From Ahaetulla prasina (taxonomy: Eukaryota > Chordata > Lepidosauria > Squamata > Colubridae), in assembly GCF_028640845.1 (NCBI RefSeq), contig NC_080546.1, positions 75,767,551 to 75,831,550 of the forward strand: 64,000 nt of DNA. Reading direction: 5' to 3'. The notes beneath the pieces were generated by a model that ran no database searches, was not told where the DNA came from, and saw only the letters and a program-made list of their open reading frames with translations. Numbering within the stretch: position 1 is the first letter of the stretch; every line of letters begins with the position of its first letter. The position numbers and the translations under genes are program-made. This document shows positions 47,329 to 59,194 of the stretch, piece by piece.

Positions 47329-47520
47329 AAATTTCCTGACAATTAGAACAATTAATCAGTGGGATGACTTGCCTCCAGAAGTTGTAAATGCTCCAACACT
47401 GGAAGTTTTTAAAAAGAGATTGGATAACCATTCCCCTGAAATGATATAGGGTTTCCTATCTAAGCAAGGAGCTGGACTAGAAGAGCTCCAAAATCCTTTC
47501 CAACTCTGTTATTTTATTCT
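47329..47520 (+). mobile_element. CR1 LINE 3' end, continuation after LINE C
   Basis: TTTCCTGACAATTAGAACAA, AGAGATTGGATAACCATTCC and GGAGCTGGACTAGAAGAGCT are the classical CR1 3' end, finishing near CAACTCTGTTATTTTATTC. Confidence 0.92.
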
Positions 47521-47524
47521 ATTC

Positions 47525-48500
47525 TTAATAATTAAACAAAAAATGAGTGAGATGACCTATGAACTGGACTCTTTGTGGTCGATACCTGGTCTTAGAAAAC
47601 CTCAACTGGCTTCTTGGTTGAGGTTTCCAATCCCATGCAGATATCTGTTTAATTGGTCTCAAATTGTATTTTCAAAATATTCCATAATTAATAAGCCAAA
47701 GGTTTAATAGGTAATTTAACTATCGTTAGCTAAATACTTAAGCATATAAACACTAGAAACCCACACTAGGCTAAACAATAGTGCTCACAAATAGCTGGCC
47801 AACTTTAGGTAACTGACTTAATTACAGAGTAATTAATTACAGAGTAATTAATACAAAAAGATAACTGGAAGTTAGAAAATTACAATGAGAATTTTCTTTA
47901 TCAGAAAGAAATTCTTAGACCTGCTGATACAGAACACTTTCTATTTTTCATAGTGTCATTAAGCTACTGGAGCTACTGCAGTAAAAAAAAAAAAGCAGAA
48001 AGAAAAAGTAAGCAAAATTACTAATTATGAATCGGTAATATTTATCCAGATAATTCATGTTTTAGTAAATCCAATGCTTTCTATTAAAATGAAAACATTT
48101 TATAAACTGATTAGTAGTTATTGGTTTTGTAGTTATTGTATGTATGAATATTAATGCTAATGTGCTTTCCACAGAATTATTTTCGACAGACTAAATAAAT
48201 AACTGCTTATAACTTACTGGTTTCAGATCTGGAAAAAAAAAAAAGGAATGTGTACAGGGATACTATAAAGATGCATCCATGAAATCATCTGGACTAAAGC
48301 TTGGATCAAGTAAACCTTTGATTATTAGTGGGTAAAAATAACTGAAAGGACTATTTTATCAAGTTTATCAAGAGGACAGCTATGGATGAACAGTCCTTCC
48401 ATCCCCTCTTTTAATTATAAGAGAAAGCAACTTGATTCTTACTGGGCCATGATTTTTGTATACCGTTTGTTAATGGTATAAGACATTGGTTTGCTTGCTC
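47525..48500. other. No recognised feature
   Basis: AT-rich sequence with poly-A runs near 47980 and 48233; no family recognised. Confidence 0.45.
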
Positions 48501-48504
48501 TGGT

Positions 48505-48700
48505 ACTTATTTATTTTATTATTTATTTATTTATTTTGTCAAATACATATTAAATAATATATATATAAGTATAAGCATGAATTGAATACATAAAATGTAT
48601 ACAACTAAAGGGAACATTAGGACAGGGACGGTAGGCACGCTGTTGCTCTTATGCACGCCCCTTATAGACCTCTTAGGAATGGGGTGAGGTCAACTTGGCA
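48505..48700 (-). mobile_element. CR1/L3-like LINE 3' end
   Basis: The plus strand reads TTTGTCAAATACATATTAAA and later TTATGCACGCCCCTTATAGA, the reverse complement of the L3-like 3' region found at 11.6 and 33.3 kb. Confidence 0.8.
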
Positions 48701-48704
48701 TTTT

Positions 48705-49189
48705 GACCACAATACAAAATGATATACATAACATTTTCTCTCTAATTTTATTGTTACACTCTATTGAGCCAAGTTGTTGTTGTCGTCATCATCATCATCA
48801 TCATCATCAATCATTCAGTGAATTTCTGGAAGAGAGAGAGTTAACACTGGGCTTCACAGTTTTCTTTCAAGACTTCACCTACCCACTTTCCTACCTAACA
48901 TTTATATAGTCTGGCTTCACCAAGTGGCTTTTTTGACCTGGCCCACTTAATGCTAATCACATCAGTAAAGGATGTTGTTTAACACTACTGTATATCTATA
49001 GCAGATATATGGATATTGAAGGCTTTCTATTACTGACAAGATGCCTTCATTTGTGGAAAGTAATGAAAGGAACATAGTAGAGCTTAGTACACTAATTTCC
49101 AGTCTTTGGATCATGTGTGCAATTCCAACTATTTACCAGTTTGTGAAGAGGGTGATTTTTAACTATGAAATAACAGTATTTGCATTTAA
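48705..49189. other. No gene recognised; short (CAT)n
   Basis: Contains a CATCAT run near 48786-48808. Otherwise unrecognised. Confidence 0.45.
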
Positions 49190-49239
49190 ATTATATATAT
49201 ACTGAATATACTATAAATTTATATACTATAAATTCAACC

Positions 49240-49494
49240 CTGACTGCTCTTTAGAAGGCCAGATCCTGACGATGAAACTCAACTACTTTGGCCACCTAAT
49301 GAGAAGGAAGGACTCACTGGAGAAGAGCCTAATGCTGGGAAAGATTGAGGGCAAAAGAAGAAGGGGACGACAGAGAATGAGGTGGCTGGATGGAGTCACT
49401 GAAGCAGTAGGTGTGAGCTTAAATGGACTCCAGAGGATGGTAGAGGATAGGAAGGCCTGGAGGAACGTTGTCCATGGGGACATAATGGATCAGA
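49240..49494 (+). pseudogene. BovB/RTE ORF2 C-terminal fragment, copy 1
   Basis: Open frame from 49272: MKLNYFGHLMRRKDSLEKSL, then GKIEGKRRRGRQRMRWLDGV and DRKAWRNVVHGD. This is the conserved C-terminus of BovB LINEs. It is cut by the tail of the adjacent L2-like LINE. Confidence 0.93.
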
Positions 49495-49496
49495 CA

Positions 49497-50490
49497 TTTA
49501 TTTATTTATTTATTTTATTTTATTTGATTTTTATACCGCCCTTCTCCCGAAGGACTCAGGGCGGTGTACAGGCATAATAAAACCGACAATACAATATACA
49601 AGTTTAAAATACGATTTAAAAAACTTATTTTAAATTAGCCCAATGATTAAAATTTACCATACTAAAAAACCCCGTTTAAAATTAATAAATTTAAACATTA
49701 AAATCCCAATTTAAGCCAGCCCCGCGCGGATAAAAAGATGAGTCTTGAGTTCGCGACGAAATGTCCGAAGGTCGGGTATTTGGCGTAAACCCGGGGAAGT
49801 TCGTTCCAGAGTGTGGAGCCCCCACAGAGAAGGCCCTTCCTGGGGCCGCCAGCCGACATTGTTTGGCGGACGGCACCCTGAGAAGTCCCTCTATGGGAGC
49901 GCACGGGTCGGTGGGAGGCGTGTGGTAACAGCAGGCGGTCCCGTAAGTACCCAGGTCCCAAGCCATGGAGCGATTTAAAGGTCATAACCAACACCTTAAA
50001 GTGCACCCGAAGGCAACAGGCAGCCAGTGCAGTCTGCGCAGGAGCGGTGTTACATGGGAGCTACGCTGCTCCTCTATCTATCAACAAGTAGCTGCATTCT
50101 GACTAACTGAAGCCTCCGAGCGCACTTCAAGGGGAGCCCCATGTAGTGAGCATTACAGTAATCCAAGCGAGAGGTAACGTGCGCATGAGTGACTGTGCAT
50201 AAGGCATCCCGATCAAGGAAGGGCGAACTGCCGAACCAGGCGAACCTGGTGGAAGGCCCTCCTGGAGACGGCCGTCAAATGGTCTTCAAACGACAGCCGA
50301 TCATCCAGGAGGACACCCAAGTTGCGACCCTATCCTTTGGGGCCAGTAACTGCCTCCAACAGCCAGCGGCGGCTGCAGCTGACTGAATCGGGTGCCGGCA
50401 TCCACAGCCACTCCGCCTTGGAGGGATTAAGCTTGAGCCTGTTTCTCCCCATCCAGACCCGCATAGCTTCCAAACACCGGACAGCACTCA
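49497..50490 (-). mobile_element. L2-like LINE 3' fragment, copy 1
   Basis: The minus-strand 3' end is at the left (TTTATTTATT tail, CCGCCCTTCTCCCGAAGG) and the reverse-transcriptase C-terminal region at the right, up to RVWMGRN-like sequence near 50460. Frames are broken by small deletions. Confidence 0.92.
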
Positions 50491-50494
50491 CAAC

Positions 50495-51090
50495 TACAAC
50501 TAACAACAAACTATAAATTATGAATTATTATCTACTATTAATTCATACTCTGACTTTAATCTCTAAATTGAATGTTTACTATATTTTTCATTAGTTTTAC
50601 ATTCAGGATTTTTAATATATATATATATTGCCAGTAGCCTTATTTGGATTCAGAACCTTGATTTAACTGCTCCACTTGGTTTCAGCCAGAATGTATAATG
50701 TAAGATTTCAGAGATCTATATAGTTTCCAAACCGCTTTAGGTTTAGGTCCTATATATCTTCAAAAGTTTGACTGGATTTATATATTATTGTATAGATATA
50801 TGTTCTGCTGAATTCTTCAAATCTCGTGGTTTACAATAAGATGAGTAATAAAACATCAGTGCTAAATAATGTGATTAAAATAGCCGAGGTATATAGAACT
50901 GAAATAAAAATTTAGTTTATGCTTTTCAGTTCTGCAGTTGTTTATACAGTATACAGTGTATTCATTTAATTTTTTTTCTTATAGTTGCTTATTGAATTGC
51001 TCAATTTTTCTAGTTTTCCCAATGATTCAGATAATTATGGAATTTATGCCTTTAGCAAATGCAAGGATTTAATGATAGTGTTTTGCTGTT
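50495..51090. other. Unrecognised part of duplication copy 1
   Basis: AT-rich, no family recognised. Nearly identical to 52380-52975 apart from a TA-run length change and a few substitutions. Confidence 0.6.
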
Positions 51091-51142
51091 TTACTTTATA
51101 TATACTGAATATACTATAAATTTATATACTATAAATTCAACC

Positions 51143-51397
51143 CTGACTGCTCTTTAGAAGGCCAGATCCTGACGATGAAACTCAACTACTTTGGCCACCT
51201 AATGAGAAGGAAGGACTCACTGGAGAAGAGCTTAATGCTGGGAAAGATTGAGGACAAAAGAAGAAGGGGACGACAGAGAATGAGGTGGCTGGATGGAGTC
51301 ACTGAAGCAGTAGGTGTGAGCTTAAATGGACTCCAGAGGATGGTAGAGGATAGGAAGGCCTGGAGGAACGTTGTCCATGGGGACATAATGGATCGGA
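51143..51397 (+). pseudogene. BovB/RTE ORF2 C-terminal fragment, copy 2
   Basis: Same as the fragment at 49240-49494; the protein differs by one residue in GKIE(G/D)KRRRG. Confidence 0.93.
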
Positions 51398-52376
51398 CAT
51401 TTATTTTATTTTATTTTATTTTATTTTATTTGATTTTATACCGCCTTCTCCCGAAGGACTCAGGGCGTGTACAGGCATAATAAAACCGACAATACAATAT
51501 ACAAGTTTAAAATACGATTTAAAAAACTTATTTTAAATTAGCCCAATGATTAAAATTTACCATACTAAGAAAACCCCGTTTAAAATTAATAAATTTAAAC
51601 ATTAAAATCCCAATTTAAGCCAGCCCTGCGCGGATAAAAAGATGAGTCTTGAGTTCGCGACGAAATGTCCAAGGTCGGTATTTGGCGCAACCCCGGGGGA
51701 AGTTCGTTCCAGAGTGTGGACCCCCCACAGAGAAGGCCCTTCCCCTGGGGGCCGCCAGCCGACATTGTTTGGCGGACGGCACCCTGAGAAGTCCCTCTCT
51801 ATGGGAGCGTACGGGTCGGTGGGAGGCGTGTGGTAACAGCAGGCGGTCCCGTAAGTACCCAGGTCCTAAGCCATGGAGCGCTTTAAGCCACAGGCAGCCA
51901 GTGCAGTCTGCGCAGGAGCGGTGTTACATGGGAGAGCCAGAGCTCCTCTATAACCCGCAGCTGCATTCTGGACTAACTGAAGCCTCCGAGCGCACTTCAA
52001 GGGGAGCCCCATGTAGAGAGCATTACAGTAATCCAAGCGAGAGGTAACGAGCGCATGAGTGACTGTGCATAAGGCATCCCGATCAAGGAAGGGGCGCAAC
52101 TGCCGAACCAGGCGAACCTGGTGGAAGGCCCTCCTGGAGACGGCCGTCAAATGGTCTTCAAACGACAGCCGATCATCCAGGAGGACACCCAAGTTGCGCA
52201 CCCTATCCTTTGGGGCCAGTAACTCGCCTCCAACAGCCAGCCGCGGCTGCAGCTGACTGAATCGGGGTGCCGGCATCCACAGCCACTCCGTCTTGGAGGG
52301 ATTAAGCTTGAGCCTGTTTCTCCCCATCCAGACCCGTACAGCTTCCAAACACCGGGACAGCACTTCGACAACTTCG
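51398..52376 (-). mobile_element. L2-like LINE 3' fragment, copy 2
   Basis: Same as copy 1 but with different small deletions. The 165-codon minus-strand frame 51866-52363 (RVWMGRNRLKLNPSKTEWLW, LDYCNALYMGLPLK) is less broken than in copy 1. Confidence 0.92.
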
Positions 52377-52979
52377 CAACTAACAACAAACTATAAATTA
52401 TGAATTATTATCTACTATTAATTCATACTCTGACTTTAATCTCTAAATTGAATGTTTACTATATTTTTCATTAGTTTTACATTCAGGATTTTTAATATAT
52501 ATATATTGCCAGTAGCCTTATTTGGATTCAGAACCTTGATTTAACTGCTCCACTTGGTTTCAGCCAGAATGTATAATGTAAGATTTCAGAGATCTATATA
52601 GTTTCCAAACTGCTTTAGGTTTAGGTCCTATATATCTTCAAAAGTTTGACTGGATTTATATATTATTGTATAGATATATGTTCTGCTGAATTCTTCAAAT
52701 CTCGTGGTTTACAATAAGATGAGTAATAAAACATCAGTGCTAAATAATGTGATTAACATAGCCGAGGTATATAGAACTGAAATAAAAATTTAGTTTATGC
52801 TTTTCAGTTCTGCAGTTGTTTATACAGTATACAGTGTATTCATTTAATTTTTTTTCTTATAGTTGCTTATTGAATTGCTCAATTTTTCTAGTTTTCCCAA
52901 TGATTCAGATAATTATGGAATTTATGCCTTTAGCAAATGCAAGGATTTAATGATAGTGTTTTGCTGTTTTACTTTCTAT

Positions 52980-53445
52980 CACTCTACAGTAGAGAGTCAA
53001 CTTGTTAGAATAACAATTATAGAGACTTGGCACGTCTCTTGCAGTATATCAAAGCTGCTATGTTAGTATCTTCACACTTTGATATCTGTTTCCCTTTTTT
53101 GTTATCTTGCATCCTTAATATAATAAAATAATTATCTCTGTATTTGTTGGCCTTTTAGTATATGCACATGCTCACACTGTTCTTGTGCAACTCTCTATAT
53201 CATAACATTCTGTACAAGAATTATGTAATCTTGGGGATATTGCACCTTCGTTGTTTGCATACAAAAGTATATGAAGTGTAACTGGCTAGCTTTAAAAGTT
53301 GGATACTCTTCAGTTATTGTTCATAGAAGATTTCCATCCCAATGGCATGCAACATTAAAATGTTCATAGTAAACTGTATGATGAACATCCAAACTAGACA
53401 AAATAATATAAAATAACCACAAGAACTTTGTAAGAAATAAATTAG
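52980..53445. other. No recognised feature
   Basis: AT-rich unrecognised sequence. Confidence 0.45.
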
Positions 53446-53670
53446 TACCTGTTTCCCCGAAAATAAGACCCAATTGGAAAATAAATCCTAGCATGATTTT
53501 TCAGGATGCTCGTAATATAAGCCCTACCCCCCAAAATAAGCTGCAATTAAGATTGTCAGCCAGATGCATTTAGTATCATATTTCACCCAAAATAAGACCT
53601 AACCAGAAAATAAGCCCTAATGCATCTTTTGGAGCAAAAATTAATATAAGACCCGGACTTATTTTCGGTA
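53446..53670. mobile_element. MITE with CCCCGAAAATAAGACC end
   Basis: The left end CCTGTTTCCCCGAAAATAAG follows TA, and the right end finishes GGACTTATTTTCGG before TA, inverted with respect to the left. The right end lacks about 9 bp. It contains no frame. TA flanks suggest a mariner/Tigger-type element, tentatively. Confidence 0.75.
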
Positions 53671-53674
53671 ATTG

Positions 53675-54170
53675 TTGTTCAAATGAGACTTAAATGATAT
53701 CAACTAATCCCATATTCAGAGATACAAGTCTATCAACTAACAATGATTTCCAGAAGGCCATCACAATGGGCATAATTCAGTCTTCAAGAGGTGCAACCAT
53801 GAAGAAGCATTATCTTCTTGCTTCAGTAGCCCTAACGTTATAAATGTTTCAAGAAGTTCCCCTCCACTGAACATACTGGGCAGGCCCCAGCAGATTTTGT
53901 AATACAATCTTTCCAGTTTGTTCCTGCCAGCAAATGAACTATAGCATTTTATACAATATTGTACACATGGAGTTAAGGGCACAAGTCATGTTGCAAGATC
54001 CTCACACCAAGTAGCGAAGTTCTTACCCAAGCTGGAGCTGGGTGAAAGGTCTTCTGAAAGAGGGTGAAAATTTGGGTGCTTCATGCACCAAATGTAGCCC
54101 TACCCACCCACCTCCCACTCAGAAAATGGAGCTCATGGAGGCGGCAATAGGCTATGGCAATCACTGCAGT
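53675..54170. other. No recognised feature
   Basis: Unrecognised; moderate complexity. Confidence 0.4.
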
Positions 54171-54174
54171 TTGA

Positions 54175-54486
54175 AACAAGGGATCTTTGGGAGGCTGATC
54201 CAACTGACAATCAGCTGCTTGTGCTAATCAGGCTGTGCTGAACTGAGCTGAAAAGGGCTGTTTGCTGCAAGGAGAAAAATTGCTGGGAGGAAGAGGCAGA
54301 TTTTTTTTTTCTTGTGCTAATCAGGCTGTGCTGAAAATAAAAATGAAATAGACTGTTTGCTGTTTGCTGCAAGGAGGTAAATTGCTGGGAGGCAGAGGCA
54401 GATTTTTCCCCCCTTGTTTTCCTCCCCAAAAAAGGTAGGTGCGTCTTATAGTCTGGAGCGTCTTATACTCAGAAAAATATGGTATG
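54175..54486. mobile_element. Probable DNA-transposon remnant with internal tandem repeat
   Basis: The right end GCGTCTTATACTCAGAAAAA resembles the end of a known vertebrate MITE type. Inside, a unit of about 90-100 bp starting TTGTGCTAATCAGGCTGTGC and including TTGCTGGGAGG-AGAGGCAGA occurs twice (54218-54305 and 54312-54402). Confidence 0.5.
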
Positions 54487-54489
54487 TTT

Positions 54490-55220
54490 TTCAGAATGTA
54501 AGGTCTACTGTGGTCTACTGTGGGAAGAGGTTGCTTATGATCCCGGTAAATGACAGTGGGAAGCAAGGTATTGTAGCTCAACTTTCTAGAATGAATGCAA
54601 ATTGTATTTCAGATTTCAAATGGGAAAGCATAAAAGACGAAGGACAGCTTTAATTTATGATTTGTACAATTTAAAGCTTCATAGCGTTACATGCCCATTA
54701 AATCCCTCTTTTATATGCTTCTTAATGCATGTCTATAATACGAATAAAATATCATTTTAATAAATGCCATACCAAATAGTTTTAATTAAGAAGATTTGCA
54801 AACACACAGAGCCTGCCTGGCATTGGAAAGTATTGTAAGGTTGACGCGTGACTATATTGTACTATATTTAAATGATATGAGAAACATCAGTGTATGTAAT
54901 ATACAGTTTTATATCCTTATTTATTAGATGATTTATTTAAGTGGAGATATGGATCCTGGATTAAAATATCCAAGAATTCATTGAAATATTTGAAGCTTAG
55001 TTTATCAGTGTGAAATGGAATTATATATTTTATTCTTCACTGAAATGGCTTGAGACAGTATTATCCCTCACTTCCTTTTTTAAGAAGCCAGCCAGCTGCA
55101 AGACCTATTAAAAATGGCTTTTAAAAAACCCATGTGTTTGTCTCTTTTTATCAAATATTTCATTAAAACCAAGAACCCTAACAATGAATGATTACTTGTA
55201 CTTAAAGTTCCCACCACTTT
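54490..55220. other. No recognised feature
   Basis: AT-rich unrecognised sequence. Confidence 0.45.
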
Positions 55221-55224
55221 AATA

Positions 55225-55640
55225 CATAGAATAGAACAGAATAGAATTTTTTATTTATTTTTTATTTATTTTGTCAAAACATCATATAAAAAGATTATAT
55301 AGTATAGAACAGAATAGAATAGAATAGAATATAATTTTTTATTGGCCAAGTGTGATTGGACACACAAGGAATTTGTCTTGGTGCATATGCTCTCAGTGTA
55401 CATAAAAGAAAGATACATTCATCAAGGTACAACATTTACAACACAAATGATGGTCAATATATCAATATAAATCATAAGGATTGCCAGTAACAAGTTATAG
55501 TCATACAGTCATAAATGGAAAGAGATTGGTGATGGGAACTATGAGAAGATTAATAGTAGTGCAGATTCATTAAATAGTTTGACAGTGTTGATGGAATTAT
55601 TTGTTTAGCAGAGTGATGGCCTTCGGGAAAAAATAAATAT
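55225..55640 (-). mobile_element. Snake1-type CR1/L3 LINE 3' end, short broken tail
   Basis: A few AGAAT units, interrupted by a TTTATT-rich and L3-like piece (55246-55290), precede TTTTTTATTGGCCAAGTGTG. The 3' region runs up to the AGTGATGGCCTTCGGG motif. Confidence 0.85.
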
Positions 55641-55689
55641 ATAATATATAAATATATATGTATATAAACATATATATGAGTAAATATTA

Positions 55690-56200
55690 GGAGGTATTGG
55701 CCAAGTGTGATTTGACACACAAGGAATTTGTCTTGGTGCATATGCTCTCAGCGTATATAAAAGAAAAGATATGTTCATCAAGAATTCTAAGATACAACAC
55801 TTAATGATAGTCATAGGGTACAAATAAGCAATCAGGAAAAAATCAATATCAATGTAAATTGTAAGGATACAAGCAAGAAAGTTACAGTCATACAGTCGTA
55901 AGTGGAAGGAGATGGGTGATGGGAAAGATGAGAAGATTAATAGTAGTGCAGGTTTAGTAATAGTTTGACAGTGTTAAGGGAATTATTTGTTTAGCAGAGT
56001 GATGGCGTTTGGGAAGAAATTGTTCTTGTGTCTAGTTCTTCTAGTGTGCAGTGCTCTGTTTTGAGGGTAAGAGTTGAAACAGTTTATGTCCAGGATGTGA
56101 GGGATCTGTAAATACAGTCTGTCAGTTTCTATGAGGTCTGTGAAGGTTGCAAATCCTTTACTGTCAGTCAGTGAGCGTCTAAATAGGTAAGTTTATTTCT
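55690..56200 (-). mobile_element. Snake1-type CR1/L3 LINE 3' end, no tail
   Basis: A second copy starts at ATTGGCCAAGTGTGATTTGA with no AGAAT tail. It reaches further 5' (AAACAGTTTATGTCCAGGAT, TGTCAGTCAGTGAGCGTC). Confidence 0.85.
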
Positions 56201-56204
56201 GACA

Positions 56205-57830
56205 GTAAAACTATATTACCCCTGAACCTCTCAAAGAATCTTAAATGTTCCATTGATGGGATGAATCCTATTGTTTATGTAATCTCTAAATTATATCAAT
56301 TTTTTCAGCTCACCTTGCTTCCTATTCACTCTTTATCCACTAATAGAGAGATGTTCTAGACTCATCACTGTGTTCAATCTCACTTTTCATTTTTGCTTTT
56401 ATTTCACCTTATTTTGGTTAAACTACTTTTCCAGATTAATATTTTGCTGTTGTGTTCAAATCCTTACTTGCCAACAAATAGTCTTATCATTTGCACCCCT
56501 TGTATTCTAGTTTAAACTTCATCTGACCAAGTTATTATGATACCAATAATAATTTATTAAATTTAGGTGCTGCCCAACACTCGGGGACTTTGTTCAGTCT
56601 ACAAATAAAACATTAAACACAAGAAAAGTAAGAGAAAAATTAAGAGAAAAAATGGCAAGGATGACAAAACTGGGCAGATTGAAAGAAAACTTCCCACACA
56701 TCCTACATTTGTCCAAATATAGACTCTTCCTTCAGAAATCTTTCTCTGTACTGACAGTTTAAAAACGTATTTGCAAGTATAAGAAAGAATATTTTGAATT
56801 TATTTTCCATAATTAATAGAAATGAGGGCGACTGTGAGATCTGGAAACATAACCGAATATATCTGCCTATTTCCATTTATCTTATGTCAAAAGATATACG
56901 TTGTATATCTTTTACTTAACTTATCCTCCAGTCAAATTAATTCTGATGCCAAATTACAATTGATTTTAAAAGTAATCTGCACATAACTTTTGATCTCTAT
57001 GTAGCATCAGAAAGAGCTGTTCAGATCTCTGTTTAATTAACATCAATTACTTGCCTTGCAATAGGATATTATGTCACAAAATTATGCCCCGGTACTGACA
57101 GTAATAAATTGAAGATTCAGCAAAACACAGTCATAAATCAAGAGTATCCATTTTCAAAAAACATGCTGAAATATTCAAAATAATTATAGATCGATTTTAA
57201 AATAAAGTCATGCATAGTGAGCAATATTGCTGATATAGAAATAGTCAACTGATTCAATTGCCCATATTATTCAATTGACATTAAAAAGAATATATAGTTG
57301 ATTGATATTGCTGTTAAATATAAAATGAATCAGGCTGATACTATAACAATCAACCATCTCAAAAATGATACTCTCCAGGTCGACACAGCAAAGCAATTCT
57401 GTAATTGTAGTCCATTAAAAAAAGAGTAACCACTTTGGAAGGTTATAAGATGGTATTCTCAGTTATAAAATGAATCAGGGAGAAATTCCAAAAGAAGGAA
57501 CGACTGAAAAACTAAAACCATGAAATATATAGTATATTAGGTCATTGCTTTTTCTTGATTAATAATAACTGTGATTTAAAATTCTTACTTGATTAGCTCG
57601 GGCTACCTAGAATTCTTGAATACTCCTAAATTAGTTCATCTTAAAGTTTCAGTAAAGCAAGCAATATAGAAATCTATGTTTGACTCTTGTCTAATCAGTA
57701 AAAAAGATGCAACAAGTAGGAACGACAGTAGCCTGAGAAGATATTTTCTGAGAAAATGAAATCTGGCAGTAATTTCACTTTTGCAAACAGAAATGATTTG
57801 ACAAGTTACTTGACAATAAGCTTGTATTTC
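56205..57830. other. No recognised feature
   Basis: About 1.6 kb without recognised repeats or exons. Confidence 0.45.
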
Positions 57831-57834
57831 TTAG

Positions 57835-58440
57835 AATAGAATAGAATAGAATAGAATAGAATAGAATAGAATAGAATAGAATAGAATAGATTTTTTTATT
57901 GGCCAAGTGTGATTGGACACACAAGGAATTTGTCTTGGTGCATATGCTCTCAGTGTACATAAAAGAAAAGATACGTTCATCAAGGTACAACATTTACAAC
58001 ACAAATGTTGGTCAATATATCAATATAAATCATAAGGATTGCCAGCAACAAAGTTACAATTATACAGTCAGAAGTGGAAAGAGATTGGTGATGGGAACCA
58101 TGAGAAGATTAATAGTAGTGCAGATTTAGTAAATAGTTTGACAGTGTTGAGGGAATTATTTGTTTAGCAGAGTGATGGCCTTCGGGAAAAAACTGTTCTT
58201 GTGTCTTGTTGTTCTGGTGTGCAGTGCTCTATAGCGTCGTTTTGAGGGTAGGAGTTGAAACAGTTTATGTCCAGATGTGAGGGGTCTGTAAATATTTTCA
58301 CGGCCCTCTTCTTGATTCATGCAGTATACAGGTCCTCAAGGGAAGGCAGGTTGGTAGCAATTATTTTTTCTGCAGTTCTAATTATCCTCTGAAGTCTGTG
58401 TCTTTCTTGTTGGGTTGCAGAATCGAACCAGACAGTTATA
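57835..58440 (-). mobile_element. Snake1-type CR1/L3 LINE, longest copy, (AGAAT)n tail
   Basis: The tail (57835-57890) has about 11 units. On the minus strand the ORF2 C-terminus reads WFDSATQQERHRLQRIIRTA, then KIIATNLPSLEDLY-A-stop, then, in another frame, sequence corresponding to LDINCFNSYPQNDAIEHC. This defines the family as a CR1/L3-group LINE. The 5' end is truncated near a (TA)n run at 58440-58475. Confidence 0.9.
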
Positions 58441-58479
58441 TATAATAATATATATATATTATATATATAATATATAAGA

Positions 58480-58835
58480 ATAACGCCTTTATTGAGAAGG
58501 GCATGTGAAAATGCTGTAGTAAATCCAAAGAAATTACAAACCAAGCCCACGGACTAGAAGTAAGTAAATTGTGAGATCATTCTCCATCCAAATTTAAAAC
58601 ATTCTCTTTTTGTCCCTCATACTTTTCCTTTTGAATATTTTAACTATATGTGTTGTTCTATAGGAGACTGATAGGTCAAAGGTTGAAAGATTGGAGCTGC
58701 AGGTTTACAACTTTTTTGGTTTATTATTCTAAGAAATGGAAGAGAAGATGTTTTCATTATTACTGTGACTCAGAAGTTCTACCATAAATCCTTGTTGAAA
58801 TTCTTATGAAATACCAATTTTACTAATAATATCTA
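58480..58835. other. No recognised feature
   Basis: Unrecognised sequence. Confidence 0.45.
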
Positions 58836-58837
58836 AA

Positions 58838-59190
58838 GGTAAAGATAAAGGTTTTCCACGGACATATGTGCTAGTTGTTCCTGACTCTAGGGGGCAATGC
58901 TTATCTCCGTTTCAAAGCCGAAGAGGCAGTACTGTCCGAAGACATCTCCATGGTCATATGGCCGGCATGACTAAACGCCAAAGGCGCACAGAACACTGTT
59001 ACCTTCCCACCAAAGGTGGTCCCTGTTTTTCTACTTGCATTTTTATGTGCTTTCGAAACTGCTAGGTTGGCAGAAGCTGGGACAAGTAACGGAAGCTCAC
59101 CCCGTTACGCGGCATTAGCGATTCCAACCGCTGAACTGCCAACCTTTTGATCAATAAGCTCAGCGTCTTAGCCACTGAGACACTACATCC
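58838..59190 (-). mobile_element. Sauria SINE
   Basis: The plus strand begins AAAGGTAAAGATAAAGG (BovB-type tail), continues with GTTCCTGACTCTAGGGGGCA and ends with the tRNA-like head (CTTAGCCACTGAGACAC). About 350 bp. Confidence 0.9.
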
Positions 59191-59194
59191 ATTA

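Larger units (their letters stand above)
49190..51096. repeat. 1.9-kb tandem duplication, copy 1
   Basis: The block starting TATATATACTGAATATAC (BovB fragment, L2-like fragment, unique tail to TGCTGTTTTACTTT) is followed directly by a second copy offset by 1,903 bp. The junction lies in the shared ATATATACTGA. Confidence 0.93.
51097..52975. repeat. 1.9-kb tandem duplication, copy 2
   Basis: Second copy, leaving the repeat at CTATCACTCTACAGTAG. Confidence 0.93.
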
